Assembly (NCBI RefSeq): GCF_018408575.1
Contig: NZ_AP023418.1
Location: 434,001-498,000 of the forward strand
Origin: Vescimonas coprocola
Lineage (GTDB): Bacteria; Bacillota; Clostridia; Oscillospirales; Oscillospiraceae
Length of the DNA stretch: 64,000 nt
Reading direction: 5' to 3'
Both the position numbers and the translations under genes were made by a program. The notes beneath the pieces were generated by a model that saw only the letters and a list, made by a program, of their open reading frames with translations, was not told the DNA's origin and searched no databases. This document shows, one piece after another, positions 8,362-17,346 of this stretch. How positions within the stretch are numbered: the first letter of the stretch is position 1; the number at the start of each line of letters is the position of its first letter.

Positions 8362-9389
8362 TGCCCATTGAAATGTTATCGGGTTTCACAGCCAACATTT
8401 CAATGGAAACACAAATCCAACAGAACAGGAGGTACACCACCATACAACTTGACATCATTCATACCGGCGATTGCCTTGAAATCCTGAAAACTCTGCCCGA
8501 TGACAGCGTTCATTGCTGTGTGACGTCCCCTCCGTATTACGCGCTCCGCGATTACGGCATGGATGCTCAGATCGGCAGAGAGACAACGCCGAAGGAATAT
8601 ATCTCGCGCCTGACGGAAGTGTTTACCGAAGTCAGGCGCGTTTTGCGCCCGGATGGAACGCTCTGGCTGAACATTTCGGACACCTACGCCGGAAAAGGAA
8701 ATCAGGGCGATTTTGTTGACCCGAAGAACCCCAACGGCAGAACCGGTCAGGCTGTGGCTCTCAATAACAAGGTTGAGGGCTGCAAGCCGAAAGACATGAT
8801 CGGCATTCCGTGGATGTTGGCTTTTGCTCTCCGCGATACCGGATGGTATCTGCGCAACGACATCATCTGGATGAAGGATAACCCCATGCCGGAGAGCGTG
8901 AAAGACCGCCTATCCCGCTGCTATGAGCATATTTTCCTGTTCTCCAAGTCGAGGAAGTATTTCTTCGACTACAAGGCAATCTCCGAGCCGATTGCCACTG
9001 CAACGGCAGAACGCCTCAAGCGCGGCATGAAGGGCGGTAACAAATACGGAAAGCCCGTTCCCGGTCAGCCTCAGCCGCAGTCCATCAACCGCCCCCGTGA
9101 GCATGGCGAGATCAAGGATTGTGACATCAATCCGCTTCGCAACAAACGCGATGTCTGGAAGATCAACACCGTTCCCTTCAAGGGCGGTCACTATGCCGCC
9201 TACCCTCCGAAGCTGGTTGAAACCTGTCTTCTCGCCGGTTGTCCCGAAGGCGGCATTGTGCTTGATCCCTTCATGGGAAGCGGCACAACGGGAATGGTTG
9301 CTGCGCAGATGGGGCGTCATTTCGTGGGCATCGAGCTGAACCCTGAATACACCGAGCTTGCCTACAAGCGGATTGGAGGTGAAATCTGA
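8361..9389 (+). CDS. site-specific DNA methyltransferase (beta-class amino-MTase)
   Basis: The catalytic motif SPPYY is near the N-terminus (about residue 56 counted from the first ATG) and the SAM-binding motif DPFMGSGTT is near the C-terminus (about 302), the order typical of beta-class N4-cytosine or N6-adenine methyltransferases. GIPWMLAFALRDTGWYLRNDIIW is also diagnostic. No cognate nuclease lies beside it, so it is probably an orphan protecting element DNA. The start is uncertain: the ATGs at 8361 and 8403 fall within a hairpin, while AGGAGG at 8427-8432 points to an ATA codon at 8442, which would give MQLDIIHTGDC-. Its stop overlaps the next start. Confidence 0.88.
   Translation: MPIEMLSGFTANISMETQIQQNRRYTTIQLDIIHTGDCLEILKTLPDDSVHCCVTSPPYYALRDYGMDAQIGRETTPKEYISRLTEVFTEVRRVLRPDGTLWLNISDTYAGKGNQGDFVDPKNPNGRTGQAVALNNKVEGCKPKDMIGIPWMLAFALRDTGWYLRNDIIWMKDNPMPESVKDRLSRCYEHIFLFSKSRKYFFDYKAISEPIATATAERLKRGMKGGNKYGKPVPGQPQPQSINRPREHGEIKDCDINPLRNKRDVWKINTVPFKGGHYAAYPPKLVETCLLAGCPEGGIVLDPFMGSGTTGMVAAQMGRHFVGIELNPEYTELAYKRIGGEI
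8365..8406 (+). promoter_or_regulatory. 13-bp perfect inverted repeat before the methyltransferase gene
   Basis: CCATTGAAATGTT (8365-8377) and AACATTTCAATGG (8394-8406) are exact reverse complements with a 16-base loop. There is no T-run. In mRNA it would form a stable hairpin just upstream of AGGAGG (8427-8432), so it may be an mRNA processing or translational control site. It also masks the only two ATG codons available to the methyltransferase frame. Confidence 0.65.
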
Positions 9390-11596
9390 TGGCGAAGGAA
9401 CCGGAACTCAAAGCCCGTGACAAGGTGGTCGTGCGGATGACGCGGGAAGGCGCGGTTGAGGAAAACCTGACGGCTGGCACCGAGCAGCGTGTGTCAAAGC
9501 GGCTGGAAGATGCGGAGCTGGTGAAGCCCGTTGAGACAGTCGAGCCTTCCGAAGCTCTTTCCCCAGAGGAACAGAAAAAGGTGCAGATGCGCCGTCAGCA
9601 GCGTCAGTTTCAGGCGGAACACGCCGAGGATAACGACACACAGCCGCCCTCGGAAACGTCCGTCACAGAAGAGAAAAGGGCAGAAAATCCACCCCAGAAT
9701 GCACCCGAACCGCTGCCCGTGTCAGAGACTCCGTTCAAGCCTCCTGCTTTGGAGCAGCACGGCGTTTCTTCTCATACCGGCACGGTGATTGCCGAAACGG
9801 TTGTTACGCACAAGCTGAGCAAGACCTCGGCAGTGGAGGCAGTGGATGCGGATGCCGTTCTCTCCCAAGCGGCAGAGACTTCCTCCGCAAAGCCGGTCTC
9901 GGATGATGCCGTCCCGCCCACGAAGCGGATACAGAAGCTCGAAAGGAAGTCCGAGAAGGCGCATGAACGTCTGGATGCCGCCCGTGAAAAGCTGCCCACG
10001 CACAAGGTTCTCAAGAAGGAGCGCGTTTTTGATGAAGAGACCGGCAAGGGCAAAACCCGCCTTCATTTTGAGGATGAGCTGAAAAACCCAAAGGGCAAAG
10101 GCAAGCTGCAATTTGAAGCGGATAAAACCGTCCGCAAGGTCGGTGACACCCTCGCTTCCGGCATTCACGGCAAAATCCATGAGGTCGAACAGGAAAACAC
10201 GGCGGTTGAGGCGGCGCATAAAACGGAGATCGCCGCTGAGACTGCCGCTCGGCATTTCCGTCATCATCGGGAAAGCAGCGTCAACAAGCCCTACGAGAAG
10301 GTCTCCAAGCTGGAACACAAGGCGGATGCTGCGGATGCGAAGCTCCAATATGAGAGAAATCAGCAGGAGCATCCTGAGATGAAGAAGCAGAACATGAACA
10401 AGCACTACCAGAAGCAGAGCATCAAGAAGGAATATGCCGCCGCTCGAAATGCCGGGTCTCAGACTGCCGGGACTGCCACAAAGAATACCGGCAAGAAGCT
10501 CGGTGAAAAGGTGTCCGACAAGATCAAGGAGTTCTTTGAGAAGAACAAGAAGGTCTTCATCTGGATCGGCGTCGGAATTGCCCTTCTCGTTTTGCTCGGT
10601 GCCGGAATCAGCTCGTGTTCGATGCTCTCCTCTACCGGCTCGTCGGTTATTGCATCCTCTTATCTCAGCGAGGACGACGCGATGCTTGGCGCGGAGGCGC
10701 AGTATTGCCGGATGGAGCAAGAGCTGCAAAGCTATCTGGATAACTATGAAAGCACCCATGACTATGACGAGTATCACTTTGATCTGGATGATATTGAGCA
10801 TGACCCCTATGTGCTGATCTCCATCCTCTCGGCTCTCCATGAGGGCGAGTTCACGCTGGATGAGGTGCAGGGTACGCTCCAAATGCTGTTTGAAAAGCAG
10901 TACATCCTCACCGAAGAGGTTATCGTCGAAACCAGATACCGCACGGAAACCAACACATGGACGGACGCAGACGGCAACACGCACACGGAAACCTATCGCG
11001 TCCCGTATGACTACTACATCTGCAACGTGAAGCTCGAAAACTTCAATCTCTCCCACGTCCCGGTCTACATCATGTCTCAGGAACAGCTCTCCATGTACGC
11101 AACGTATATGTCGGTGCTGGGCAACCGCGAGGATCTGTTCGGTGACTCTCCCTATGTGGACAAGTACATCACCAATCCTCCCGCCGACTACGATGTCAAC
11201 CCGGAATACCTGAACGACGAGAAGTTTGCAACGCTGATTACCGAGGCGGAAAAGTATCTCGGCTATCCGTATGTGTGGGGCGGCTCCAATCCCGACACGT
11301 CCTTTGACTGCTCCGGCTTCGTCAGCTACGTTCTCACGAACAGCGGACTTGTAAATACCGGACGGCTTGGCGCACAGGGCCTTTACAACATCAGTACGCC
11401 GGTTTCAAAGGCGAATGCACAGCCCGGTGATCTTATCTTTTTCGTCGGAACGTATGACACCCCCGGCGTGTCTCACGTCGGCATTTATGTTGGTGATGGG
11501 GTCATGATCCACTGCGGCGATCCCATTCAGTACACATCCATCAACTCTTCCTACTGGCAGCAGCATTTCTACGCCTTCGGAAGACCCGCCTATTAA
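9389..11596 (+). CDS. conjugal cell-wall hydrolase with NlpC/P60 domain (CD1108 type)
   Basis: This 735-residue protein has a long charged cytoplasmic N-terminal region (1-385) with coiled-coil-like Lys/Glu/Ala sequence, one membrane segment at about 390-412 (FIWIGVGIALLVLLGAG), an extracellular linker, and a C-terminal NlpC/P60 peptidase domain (about 610-735). Catalytic residues visible are Cys641 (in DCSGF), His696 (in SHVGIY) and probably His708. NlpC/P60 enzymes cut peptidoglycan stem peptides; in ICEs they open the wall locally for the mating channel. The ATG overlaps the preceding TGA. It may also anchor channel proteins through its cytoplasmic part. Confidence 0.92.
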   Translation: MAKEPELKARDKVVVRMTREGAVEENLTAGTEQRVSKRLEDAELVKPVETVEPSEALSPEEQKKVQMRRQQRQFQAEHAEDNDTQPPSETSVTEEKRAENPPQNAPEPLPVSETPFKPPALEQHGVSSHTGTVIAETVVTHKLSKTSAVEAVDADAVLSQAAETSSAKPVSDDAVPPTKRIQKLERKSEKAHERLDAAREKLPTHKVLKKERVFDEETGKGKTRLHFEDELKNPKGKGKLQFEADKTVRKVGDTLASGIHGKIHEVEQENTAVEAAHKTEIAAETAARHFRHHRESSVNKPYEKVSKLEHKADAADAKLQYERNQQEHPEMKKQNMNKHYQKQSIKKEYAAARNAGSQTAGTATKNTGKKLGEKVSDKIKEFFEKNKKVFIWIGVGIALLVLLGAGISSCSMLSSTGSSVIASSYLSEDDAMLGAEAQYCRMEQELQSYLDNYESTHDYDEYHFDLDDIEHDPYVLISILSALHEGEFTLDEVQGTLQMLFEKQYILTEEVIVETRYRTETNTWTDADGNTHTETYRVPYDYYICNVKLENFNLSHVPVYIMSQEQLSMYATYMSVLGNREDLFGDSPYVDKYITNPPADYDVNPEYLNDEKFATLITEAEKYLGYPYVWGGSNPDTSFDCSGFVSYVLTNSGLVNTGRLGAQGLYNISTPVSKANAQPGDLIFFVGTYDTPGVSHVGIYVGDGVMIHCGDPIQYTSINSSYWQQHFYAFGRPAY

Positions 11597-11613
11597 AAGA
11601 AAGGAGTTTTTTC

Positions 11614-11850
11614 ATGAATCCCAAGTACCAGAAAGTCCTCTCCGACATTGAGAAGGCTGAAAAGAAGAAGTCCGAAATCGAAGGACAGCTCAAGGAGCTG
11701 TACGACAAGAAGACAGAGCTGGAAAACCTTGAAATCATCAATACCGTGCGCTCTATGGTGATGGACAAGGATCAGATCATGGCGTTCCTGTCTTCCATGA
11801 AGGGCGGTACCAAGCCCGCTGAAAATACGGAGGTAATCGACAATGCGTAA
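11614..11850 (+). CDS. DUF4315 family protein
   Basis: This 78-residue protein starts MNPKYQKVLSDIEKAEKKKSEIEGQLKEL-like, a predicted coiled coil, followed by LENLEIINTVRSMVMDKDQIMAFLSSMKGG. It matches the DUF4315 family, which always lies between the NlpC/P60 gene and the DUF4366 gene in these elements. The function is unknown; a structural or adaptor role in the transfer complex is likely from location. AAAGGAGT lies upstream, and the 3' end overlaps the next gene by 8 bases. Confidence 0.85.
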   Translation: MNPKYQKVLSDIEKAEKKKSEIEGQLKELYDKKTELENLEIINTVRSMVMDKDQIMAFLSSMKGGTKPAENTEVIDNA

Positions 11851-12622
11851 GAAGTTTCGTTTTCTGACCGTCCTTGCGGTCTGCGTCATGGTTCTGTCCT
11901 GCTTCTCGGTGACGGCGTTTGCCTATGCCGATGACACCGAGCAGAACCTTCCCGTTACGGAGGCAACACAGCCGGAACAGCAGCCTGAAACTACACCCGC
12001 GCCGGAAAAGCCGAAGGGTGAGCCGATTGACGATGAGGGCAACGCCTACACCCGCGACTTGCTCTATGACAGGGCAACCAACAAGCAGTTCATCACAGTC
12101 CAGACGAAAAACGGCAACACCTTTTTCATTGTCATCGACTACGATGCGCCCATCAACGAGGATGAGGAACAGTATCAGACGTACTTCCTGAACAAGGTCG
12201 ATGAGAGCGATCTGCTTGCGCTGCTGGACGAAGATACTGCGGCTGCGCTGACCACCTGTAACTGCAAGGAAAAGTGCGCTGCCGGTCAGGTCAACACAGA
12301 CTGCCCGGTCTGCAAGACCAATATGAGCGAATGCACCGGCACAGCCCCCGTTACACCTGAGCCGGATAAGGATGCAGAAACCGATGTCCCCGCCCCTAAA
12401 CCCGAAAAGAAATCCAACATCGGCATGATCCTCGTCATCTTTGCCCTTGCCGGTGCTGCGGGTGCAGCTTATTACTACATCAAGTTCGTCAAGGGCAGAA
12501 AGCCCAAGGATGAAGACATGGACTTCTTCGACGATGAAGGCTACGAGGAAGAGCCGTACATCAACGAGGATGAAGAGCCGCAGATTGCGGAGGATGCCGA
12601 AACGGATGGTGATGAAGATTGA
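11843..12622 (+). CDS. DUF4366 family secreted/membrane protein (CD1107 type)
   Basis: This 259-residue protein has a signal peptide (MRKKFRFLTVLAVCVMVLSCFSVTAFAYA), a Pro/Glu/Thr-rich extracellular linker, a folded part (LYDRATNKQFITVQTKNGNTFFIVIDYD), a Cys-containing region (CNCKEKCAAGQVNTDCPVCKTNMSEC), a second membrane helix at about 192-213 and an acidic cytoplasmic tail. This is the DUF4366 architecture of Tn1549-like elements. It is presumably a surface component of the mating apparatus; its biochemical role is unknown. It overlaps both neighbours. Confidence 0.85.
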   Translation: MRKKFRFLTVLAVCVMVLSCFSVTAFAYADDTEQNLPVTEATQPEQQPETTPAPEKPKGEPIDDEGNAYTRDLLYDRATNKQFITVQTKNGNTFFIVIDYDAPINEDEEQYQTYFLNKVDESDLLALLDEDTAAALTTCNCKEKCAAGQVNTDCPVCKTNMSECTGTAPVTPEPDKDAETDVPAPKPEKKSNIGMILVIFALAGAAGAAYYYIKFVKGRKPKDEDMDFFDDEGYEEEPYINEDEEPQIAEDAETDGDED

Positions 12623-14688
12623 TCTTAGTCATTGCTGAAAAGCCCAGTGTTGCCCAGTCCATCGCAAAGGTGTTGGGCGCGACGTCCCGCAAGGACGGCT
12701 ACATGGAGGGCGGCAATTACATCGTTTCGTGGTGCTTCGGTCATCTGGTGGAGCTGGCAGACGCCAGCTCCTACGATGAGCGGTATGCCAAGTGGCGGTA
12801 CGACGATCTGCCCATTGTTCCGGAAAACTGGATGTATGAGGTCACGAAGGACAAAGCCCAGCAGTTCAAGGTGCTGTCTTCTCTCATGAAGGACAAGCGC
12901 GTCACCGAGCTGGTCTGTGCAACCGATGCAGGACGCGAGGGTGAGCTGATCTTTCGGCTGGTCTACAACAAAGCCGGATGCACCAAGCCCTTCAAGCGTC
13001 TGTGGATCAGCTCATTGGAGGACTCCGCCATCCGCGAAGGCTTCAACCATCTCCGGGACGGCAAGGAATATGACCGTCTCTATGAAGCGGCACTTAGCCG
13101 CTCGAAGGCAGACTGGATTGTCGGTATCAACGGCACCCGCCTTTTCACCACGCTCTATCACAAGAAGCTGGTGGTCGGGCGCGTCCAGACGCCGACTCTT
13201 GCAATGCTGGTGGAGCGTGACGGGAAAATCTCCACGTTCCAGAAGGAGAAGTATTTCAACGTCCACGTCGGCAAGGGCGATCTGACCGCCGATCTGGAAA
13301 AGGTCAAAACCGAAGAGGAAGCAAAAAGAATTGCGGCGGCTTGCGAGAAAAAGCAAGCCGTCGTTTCTTCTCTCAAGCGGGAGACGAAAACCGTCAATCC
13401 TCCGAAGCTCTATGATCTGACCACCTTGCAGCGCGAGGCAAACCGATACTACAGCTTCACCGCCCAGCAGACGCTTGATCTCGTTCAGACGCTCTACGAA
13501 AAGAAGCTCCTGACCTATCCGCGCACGGACAGCCAGTTTATCACGGACGATATGGAGGACACTGCCCGTCAGGTGATCTCCATCGTCTGCCGCCAGCTTC
13601 CGCTTTTCTCCGGCGTTTCGGTCACTCCGGACATTTCTCGCGTAACCGACAACAGCAAGGTCACAGATCACCATGCCATTCTCCCGACCGTTCAGCTCGA
13701 AAAGCAGGATGTTTCCGCGCTGCCTCAGTCGGAGCAGAAAATCCTCAATCTTGTCGGAATGCGCCTTCTGTGTGCGACCGGCGAGAAGCACACCTACGCG
13801 GAAACGCAGATCACGCTCTCCTGCGAGGGCTATACGTTCAAAACCAAGGGCAAGACCGTCGTTCAAAACGGATGGAAAGCCATCGAAGAGCTGTTCAAGG
13901 CTTCCCTCAAGGCGAAGGAAAAGGACGATCCCATGAAGTCCCTGCCCGAAGTCCATGAGGGTGATGTTCTGGATAGTGTCTCTGCCAGTATCACGGAACA
14001 CTTCACGACGCCTCCGAAGCAGTACACGGAAGATACACTCCTGTCTGCGATGGAGACTGCCGGAAACGATCAGTTTGACGATGACACCGAGAAGAAAGGT
14101 CTTGGAACACCCGCGACACGCGCCGGTATCATTGAAAAGCTGGTGAAATCCGGCTTTGCAGAGCGCAAGGGTAAGTCTCTCATTCCCACGAAGGACGGCT
14201 GCAACCTCGTCTGCGTCCTGCCGGAACAGATTACGTCTCCCAAAATGACGGCGGAATGGGAAAATACGCTCATGGAGATTGAGCGCGGCAAGGCAGATGC
14301 GGACGCCTTCCTCAAAGGCATTGTCCAGATGACCGGGGATCTCGTGAAAGCCTACCCGTTTCTCTCCGATGCCGAAGCCCAGCGTTTCGGCACGGGCAAG
14401 GAGGAAATCGGCAAATGTCCTCGTTGTGGATCTCCGGTCTATGTCGGCAAGGGCAATTTCTACTGCTCGAATAAGGAATGCTCCTTCTGCCTGTGGGAAG
14501 ACAACAAGTTCTTTTCCAGCAAGAAAAAGAAGCTGACCAAGAGGATTGCAAAGGAGCTGCTGGATAAGGGCTGGTGCCGCGTGACCGGGCTTTACACGCC
14601 GAAGAAGCCTCAGCTCTATGATGCGGTGATCCGTCTGGATGACAGCGGCGGCAAATACGTCAGCTTCAAGATGGAGTTTGACCGATGA
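12619..14688 (+). CDS. topB: DNA topoisomerase III (type IA)
   Basis: The N-terminal Toprim domain begins ILVIAEKPSVAQSIAKVLGA and includes CATDAGREGELIFR. The catalytic tyrosine is Tyr300 in LLTYPRTDSQ. A C-terminal zinc finger with four cysteines (CPRCGSPVY...CSNKECSFC) is at about 600-620. At 689 residues it has the usual length of ICE-encoded TopB. Type IA topoisomerases relax or decatenate single-stranded regions, which helps processing of element DNA during transfer. The TTG start overlaps the end of the DUF4366 gene; no ATG is available nearby. Confidence 0.95.
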   Translation: MILVIAEKPSVAQSIAKVLGATSRKDGYMEGGNYIVSWCFGHLVELADASSYDERYAKWRYDDLPIVPENWMYEVTKDKAQQFKVLSSLMKDKRVTELVCATDAGREGELIFRLVYNKAGCTKPFKRLWISSLEDSAIREGFNHLRDGKEYDRLYEAALSRSKADWIVGINGTRLFTTLYHKKLVVGRVQTPTLAMLVERDGKISTFQKEKYFNVHVGKGDLTADLEKVKTEEEAKRIAAACEKKQAVVSSLKRETKTVNPPKLYDLTTLQREANRYYSFTAQQTLDLVQTLYEKKLLTYPRTDSQFITDDMEDTARQVISIVCRQLPLFSGVSVTPDISRVTDNSKVTDHHAILPTVQLEKQDVSALPQSEQKILNLVGMRLLCATGEKHTYAETQITLSCEGYTFKTKGKTVVQNGWKAIEELFKASLKAKEKDDPMKSLPEVHEGDVLDSVSASITEHFTTPPKQYTEDTLLSAMETAGNDQFDDDTEKKGLGTPATRAGIIEKLVKSGFAERKGKSLIPTKDGCNLVCVLPEQITSPKMTAEWENTLMEIERGKADADAFLKGIVQMTGDLVKAYPFLSDAEAQRFGTGKEEIGKCPRCGSPVYVGKGNFYCSNKECSFCLWEDNKFFSSKKKKLTKRIAKELLDKGWCRVTGLYTPKKPQLYDAVIRLDDSGGKYVSFKMEFDR

Positions 14689-15458
14689 ACCGTCCGAAGT
14701 ATGTTGCCTCTTGCAGCGGAGGCAAAGACAGCGTGGCGACGCTCCTGCTGGCTGCACAGTACAATGAGCCGCTGGACGAGGCGGTTTTCAGTGAGGTCAT
14801 GTTTGATCAGGACACAAGCGGCGAAGTCCCGGAACACCGGGACTTCATCTATGACCGGCTCAAGCCCTTCTGTGAAAAGGAACTGGGCATCAAGTTCACC
14901 ATTCTCCATGCAGACAAGACCTACGATGACGTATTCCATCATGTCATCACCCGTGGACCGCATAAGGGCGAGGTTCGCGGCTTCGCATGGGCTGGTATGT
15001 GTGCAGTCAATCGGGACTGCAAAATCCCGCCCGTTCGCAAGTACAATGCCGCGCTTTCTCCGGACACCGTGAGCTATGTCGGCATCGCGGAGGATGAGCC
15101 AAAACGCCTTGCGCGTCTGGACGGAGTGAAGAAGGTCAGTCTGCTTGCCAAGTACGGCATGAGCGAGGCGGACGCCTACAAGCTCTGTCAGGAACACGGG
15201 CTGCTTTCCCCGATCTACGCTCACTGCCGAAGAAACGGCTGCTGGTTCTGTCCCAATGCAAGCGACGAAGAGCTGTTGCACATGATTACAAAACACCCGG
15301 AGCTGTTTGACAGACTGATTGAATGGGAGAAGGAGGATAACATCTTTCATCGTCGGCTGACGCGCAGAGAAACCCCGTCAGAGGTAAAGGCTCGTTTACT
15401 GAGCAAATCCCAGACGGGGTTTGCTTCTCCCCGAAACAAATCCGAAATGGAGGTTTGA
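14685..15458 (+). CDS. PAPS-reductase/PP-loop ATPase family protein
   Basis: The PP-loop SGGKDS (residues 11-16) marks the adenine nucleotide alpha-hydrolase fold used by PAPS reductases and DndC-like sulfur-transfer enzymes. A cysteine set near the C-terminal side (AHCRRNGCWFCPNA, about 186-198) could bind a metal or Fe-S cluster. The protein is common in Tn1549-like elements next to topB; its substrate is unknown, and no dndB/D/E genes are nearby. It overlaps topB by 4 bases. An inverted repeat AAACCCCGTC / GACGGGGTTT (15370-15379 / 15413-15422) lies inside its 3' coding end. Confidence 0.75.
   Translation: MNRPKYVASCSGGKDSVATLLLAAQYNEPLDEAVFSEVMFDQDTSGEVPEHRDFIYDRLKPFCEKELGIKFTILHADKTYDDVFHHVITRGPHKGEVRGFAWAGMCAVNRDCKIPPVRKYNAALSPDTVSYVGIAEDEPKRLARLDGVKKVSLLAKYGMSEADAYKLCQEHGLLSPIYAHCRRNGCWFCPNASDEELLHMITKHPELFDRLIEWEKEDNIFHRRLTRRETPSEVKARLLSKSQTGFASPRNKSEMEV
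15370..15422 (+). repeat. inverted repeat inside the 3' end of the PP-loop gene
   Basis: AAACCCCGTC and GACGGGGTTT form a perfect 10-bp stem with a 33-base loop, shortly before the next gene. It could act as a weak intragenic terminator or mRNA processing site. Only the symmetry supports it. Confidence 0.4.
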
Positions 15459-15459
15459 A

Positions 15460-17334
15460 ATGGCTGAAAACAAAAATGCACAGCAAGTCCGCGAAATCAC
15501 GGACAAGCTGGAACAGGGCATCAAGGAGCTGTTTGAATCCGAGCGGTTCAAGGAATACCTCCGCACGATGTCCAAGTTCTACAACTATTCCTTCAACAAC
15601 ACGCTGCTCATTGCGATGCAGAAGCCGGAGGCAACCTACGTTGCCGGTTATACCTCGTGGCAGCGCAACTTTGATCGTCAGGTCATGAAGGGCGAAAAGG
15701 GCATCAAGATTCTTGCACCCGCACCGTACAAGGCGCAGGAAGAGCGTGAGAAGATTGACCCCGTGACGCAAAAGCCGGTGATCGGCGCAGACGGAAATGC
15801 TGTCACGGAAACGGTCGAGGTTCTGCGTCCTGCCTTCAAGGTGGTAAGTGTCTTCGATGTTTCTCAGACGGATGGCAAGGAGCTTCCGGACATCATCGTT
15901 GATGAGCTGAAAGGCACCGTCGAGAACTACGAGGCGTTCTTCGATGCGCTCAAGCAGGAGTCTCCCGTCCCCATTTCCTTTGAGGATATTCCGGGTGGCG
16001 CGAAGGGATTCTTCTCTCCGGTTGAAAGCCGCATTGCCATTCAGGAAGGCATGAGTGAAATCCAGACGGTCAAAACCGCCATTCATGAGATCGCTCACGC
16101 AAAGCTCCACGCTTTCAAGCCGGACGAGAAAACCGCCCCCGAAGACAAGAAGGATCGTCACACCAAGGAGGTTGAGGCAGAAAGCGTAGCCTACACTGTC
16201 TGTCAGCGGTACGGCATTGAAACCTCGGACTACTCCTTCGGTTATATCGCCGGTTGGTCTTCCGGCAAGGAAACCAAGGAGCTGAAAAGCTCTCTGGACA
16301 CCATCCGCAAGACAGCGGCTGAAATGATTGAGGGAATTGACGCCAAGCTCAAGGTGCTGCTGGCAGAAAAAGCGCAGTCCGCAGAGAAGGAAAGCGAAAT
16401 GCCCGCAGAGCCGATGTCGGAAGTCCCCATTTACCGCGAGACGGCAAATTACGCCTATGAAGCCGGTGAGCTGGAGTCATATCGTGCTTCTCTCGCTGCA
16501 AACGTGGAATGCCGCAGTGCGATTGAAGCGGCGATCAGCACCAACTACGGAGATAACCGGCTGGATGCGGATGATGCCGTGAAAAGCGTCCTTGAGCAAT
16601 TCTCTCCGGAGCGCGTCCGGTACGTCCTCGCAAACACCATTCAGCAGAAAGACTTCGACGGGCGCATTCCGCAGTCTCTCAAGGAGTGGGCAAAGAGCGT
16701 TGAAGTCTGCCCTGAGAATGCCTCTCGCTTCCTTGTGGATAAACCCAATCCCGGACTGACCGCCCTTTTCGTCGATGCGTTCCGTCAGCAGACTGAACCT
16801 AAGAAGGAAGTCACTTCTGAGAAAACAGAGGAAAGAGACCCGGAGGTCGTTGCATGGGAGAACGATGAGATTGCCTCTATTGAGGTAAAAACCGTGGAGG
16901 TCAAGTCTCCCTTTGCGCCCTTGCCGGAGGAAGCAGCAAAAGCGCCGAAGGCACACCGCCTGACTGCCGAAGAGAAGGAGATCAAAGCCGCCGTCATGGA
17001 CACGCTCAAGGGGCAGATCGCCTATAACAACGACGGAATGCGGGCGTCCTATCGCGCCTCCAACCACTCCTTCAATCTGCTGGCACGGAACAGCGTCAGG
17101 ATCGAGGGCAACACAGTCACGCAGAACGGTGAGCCGCTGTTCAAAATCCATCGCCGTCATGCAGCGCGGAAAACACAGGGCTGCTATCGTGAGCTGATGC
17201 CGACGCTGGAATACGTCAAGCAGGAGCAGAAGCAGGAAAAGCCCTCCATCCGCGATCAGCTCAGGACTGCCGCAAAACAGCAGCCGGAGAAGAAGTCTCC
17301 GGTCAAATCCAAAACGCACGACATGGAGTTGTGA
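15460..17334 (+). CDS. ArdC-like antirestriction / polyvalent protein
   Basis: The N-terminus (SKFYNYSFNNTLLIAMQKPEATYVAGYTSWQ) is the ArdC single-strand-DNA-binding domain (DUF1738). It is followed by a zinc metallopeptidase domain with HEIAH at residues 209-213 and a downstream Glu in the EVEAESVAYTVC helix. The C-terminal half is a polyvalent-type region (SYRASNHSFNLLARNSVRIEGNTVTQNGEPLF) with a basic tail. ArdC proteins protect incoming single-stranded element DNA from host nucleases. The ATG chosen has GGAGG at 15449-15453; 624 residues. It begins the run of defence-evasion genes at the end of the operon. Confidence 0.85.
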   Translation: MAENKNAQQVREITDKLEQGIKELFESERFKEYLRTMSKFYNYSFNNTLLIAMQKPEATYVAGYTSWQRNFDRQVMKGEKGIKILAPAPYKAQEEREKIDPVTQKPVIGADGNAVTETVEVLRPAFKVVSVFDVSQTDGKELPDIIVDELKGTVENYEAFFDALKQESPVPISFEDIPGGAKGFFSPVESRIAIQEGMSEIQTVKTAIHEIAHAKLHAFKPDEKTAPEDKKDRHTKEVEAESVAYTVCQRYGIETSDYSFGYIAGWSSGKETKELKSSLDTIRKTAAEMIEGIDAKLKVLLAEKAQSAEKESEMPAEPMSEVPIYRETANYAYEAGELESYRASLAANVECRSAIEAAISTNYGDNRLDADDAVKSVLEQFSPERVRYVLANTIQQKDFDGRIPQSLKEWAKSVEVCPENASRFLVDKPNPGLTALFVDAFRQQTEPKKEVTSEKTEERDPEVVAWENDEIASIEVKTVEVKSPFAPLPEEAAKAPKAHRLTAEEKEIKAAVMDTLKGQIAYNNDGMRASYRASNHSFNLLARNSVRIEGNTVTQNGEPLFKIHRRHAARKTQGCYRELMPTLEYVKQEQKQEKPSIRDQLRTAAKQQPEKKSPVKSKTHDMEL

Positions 17335-17346
17335 GAAAGGAGACGC

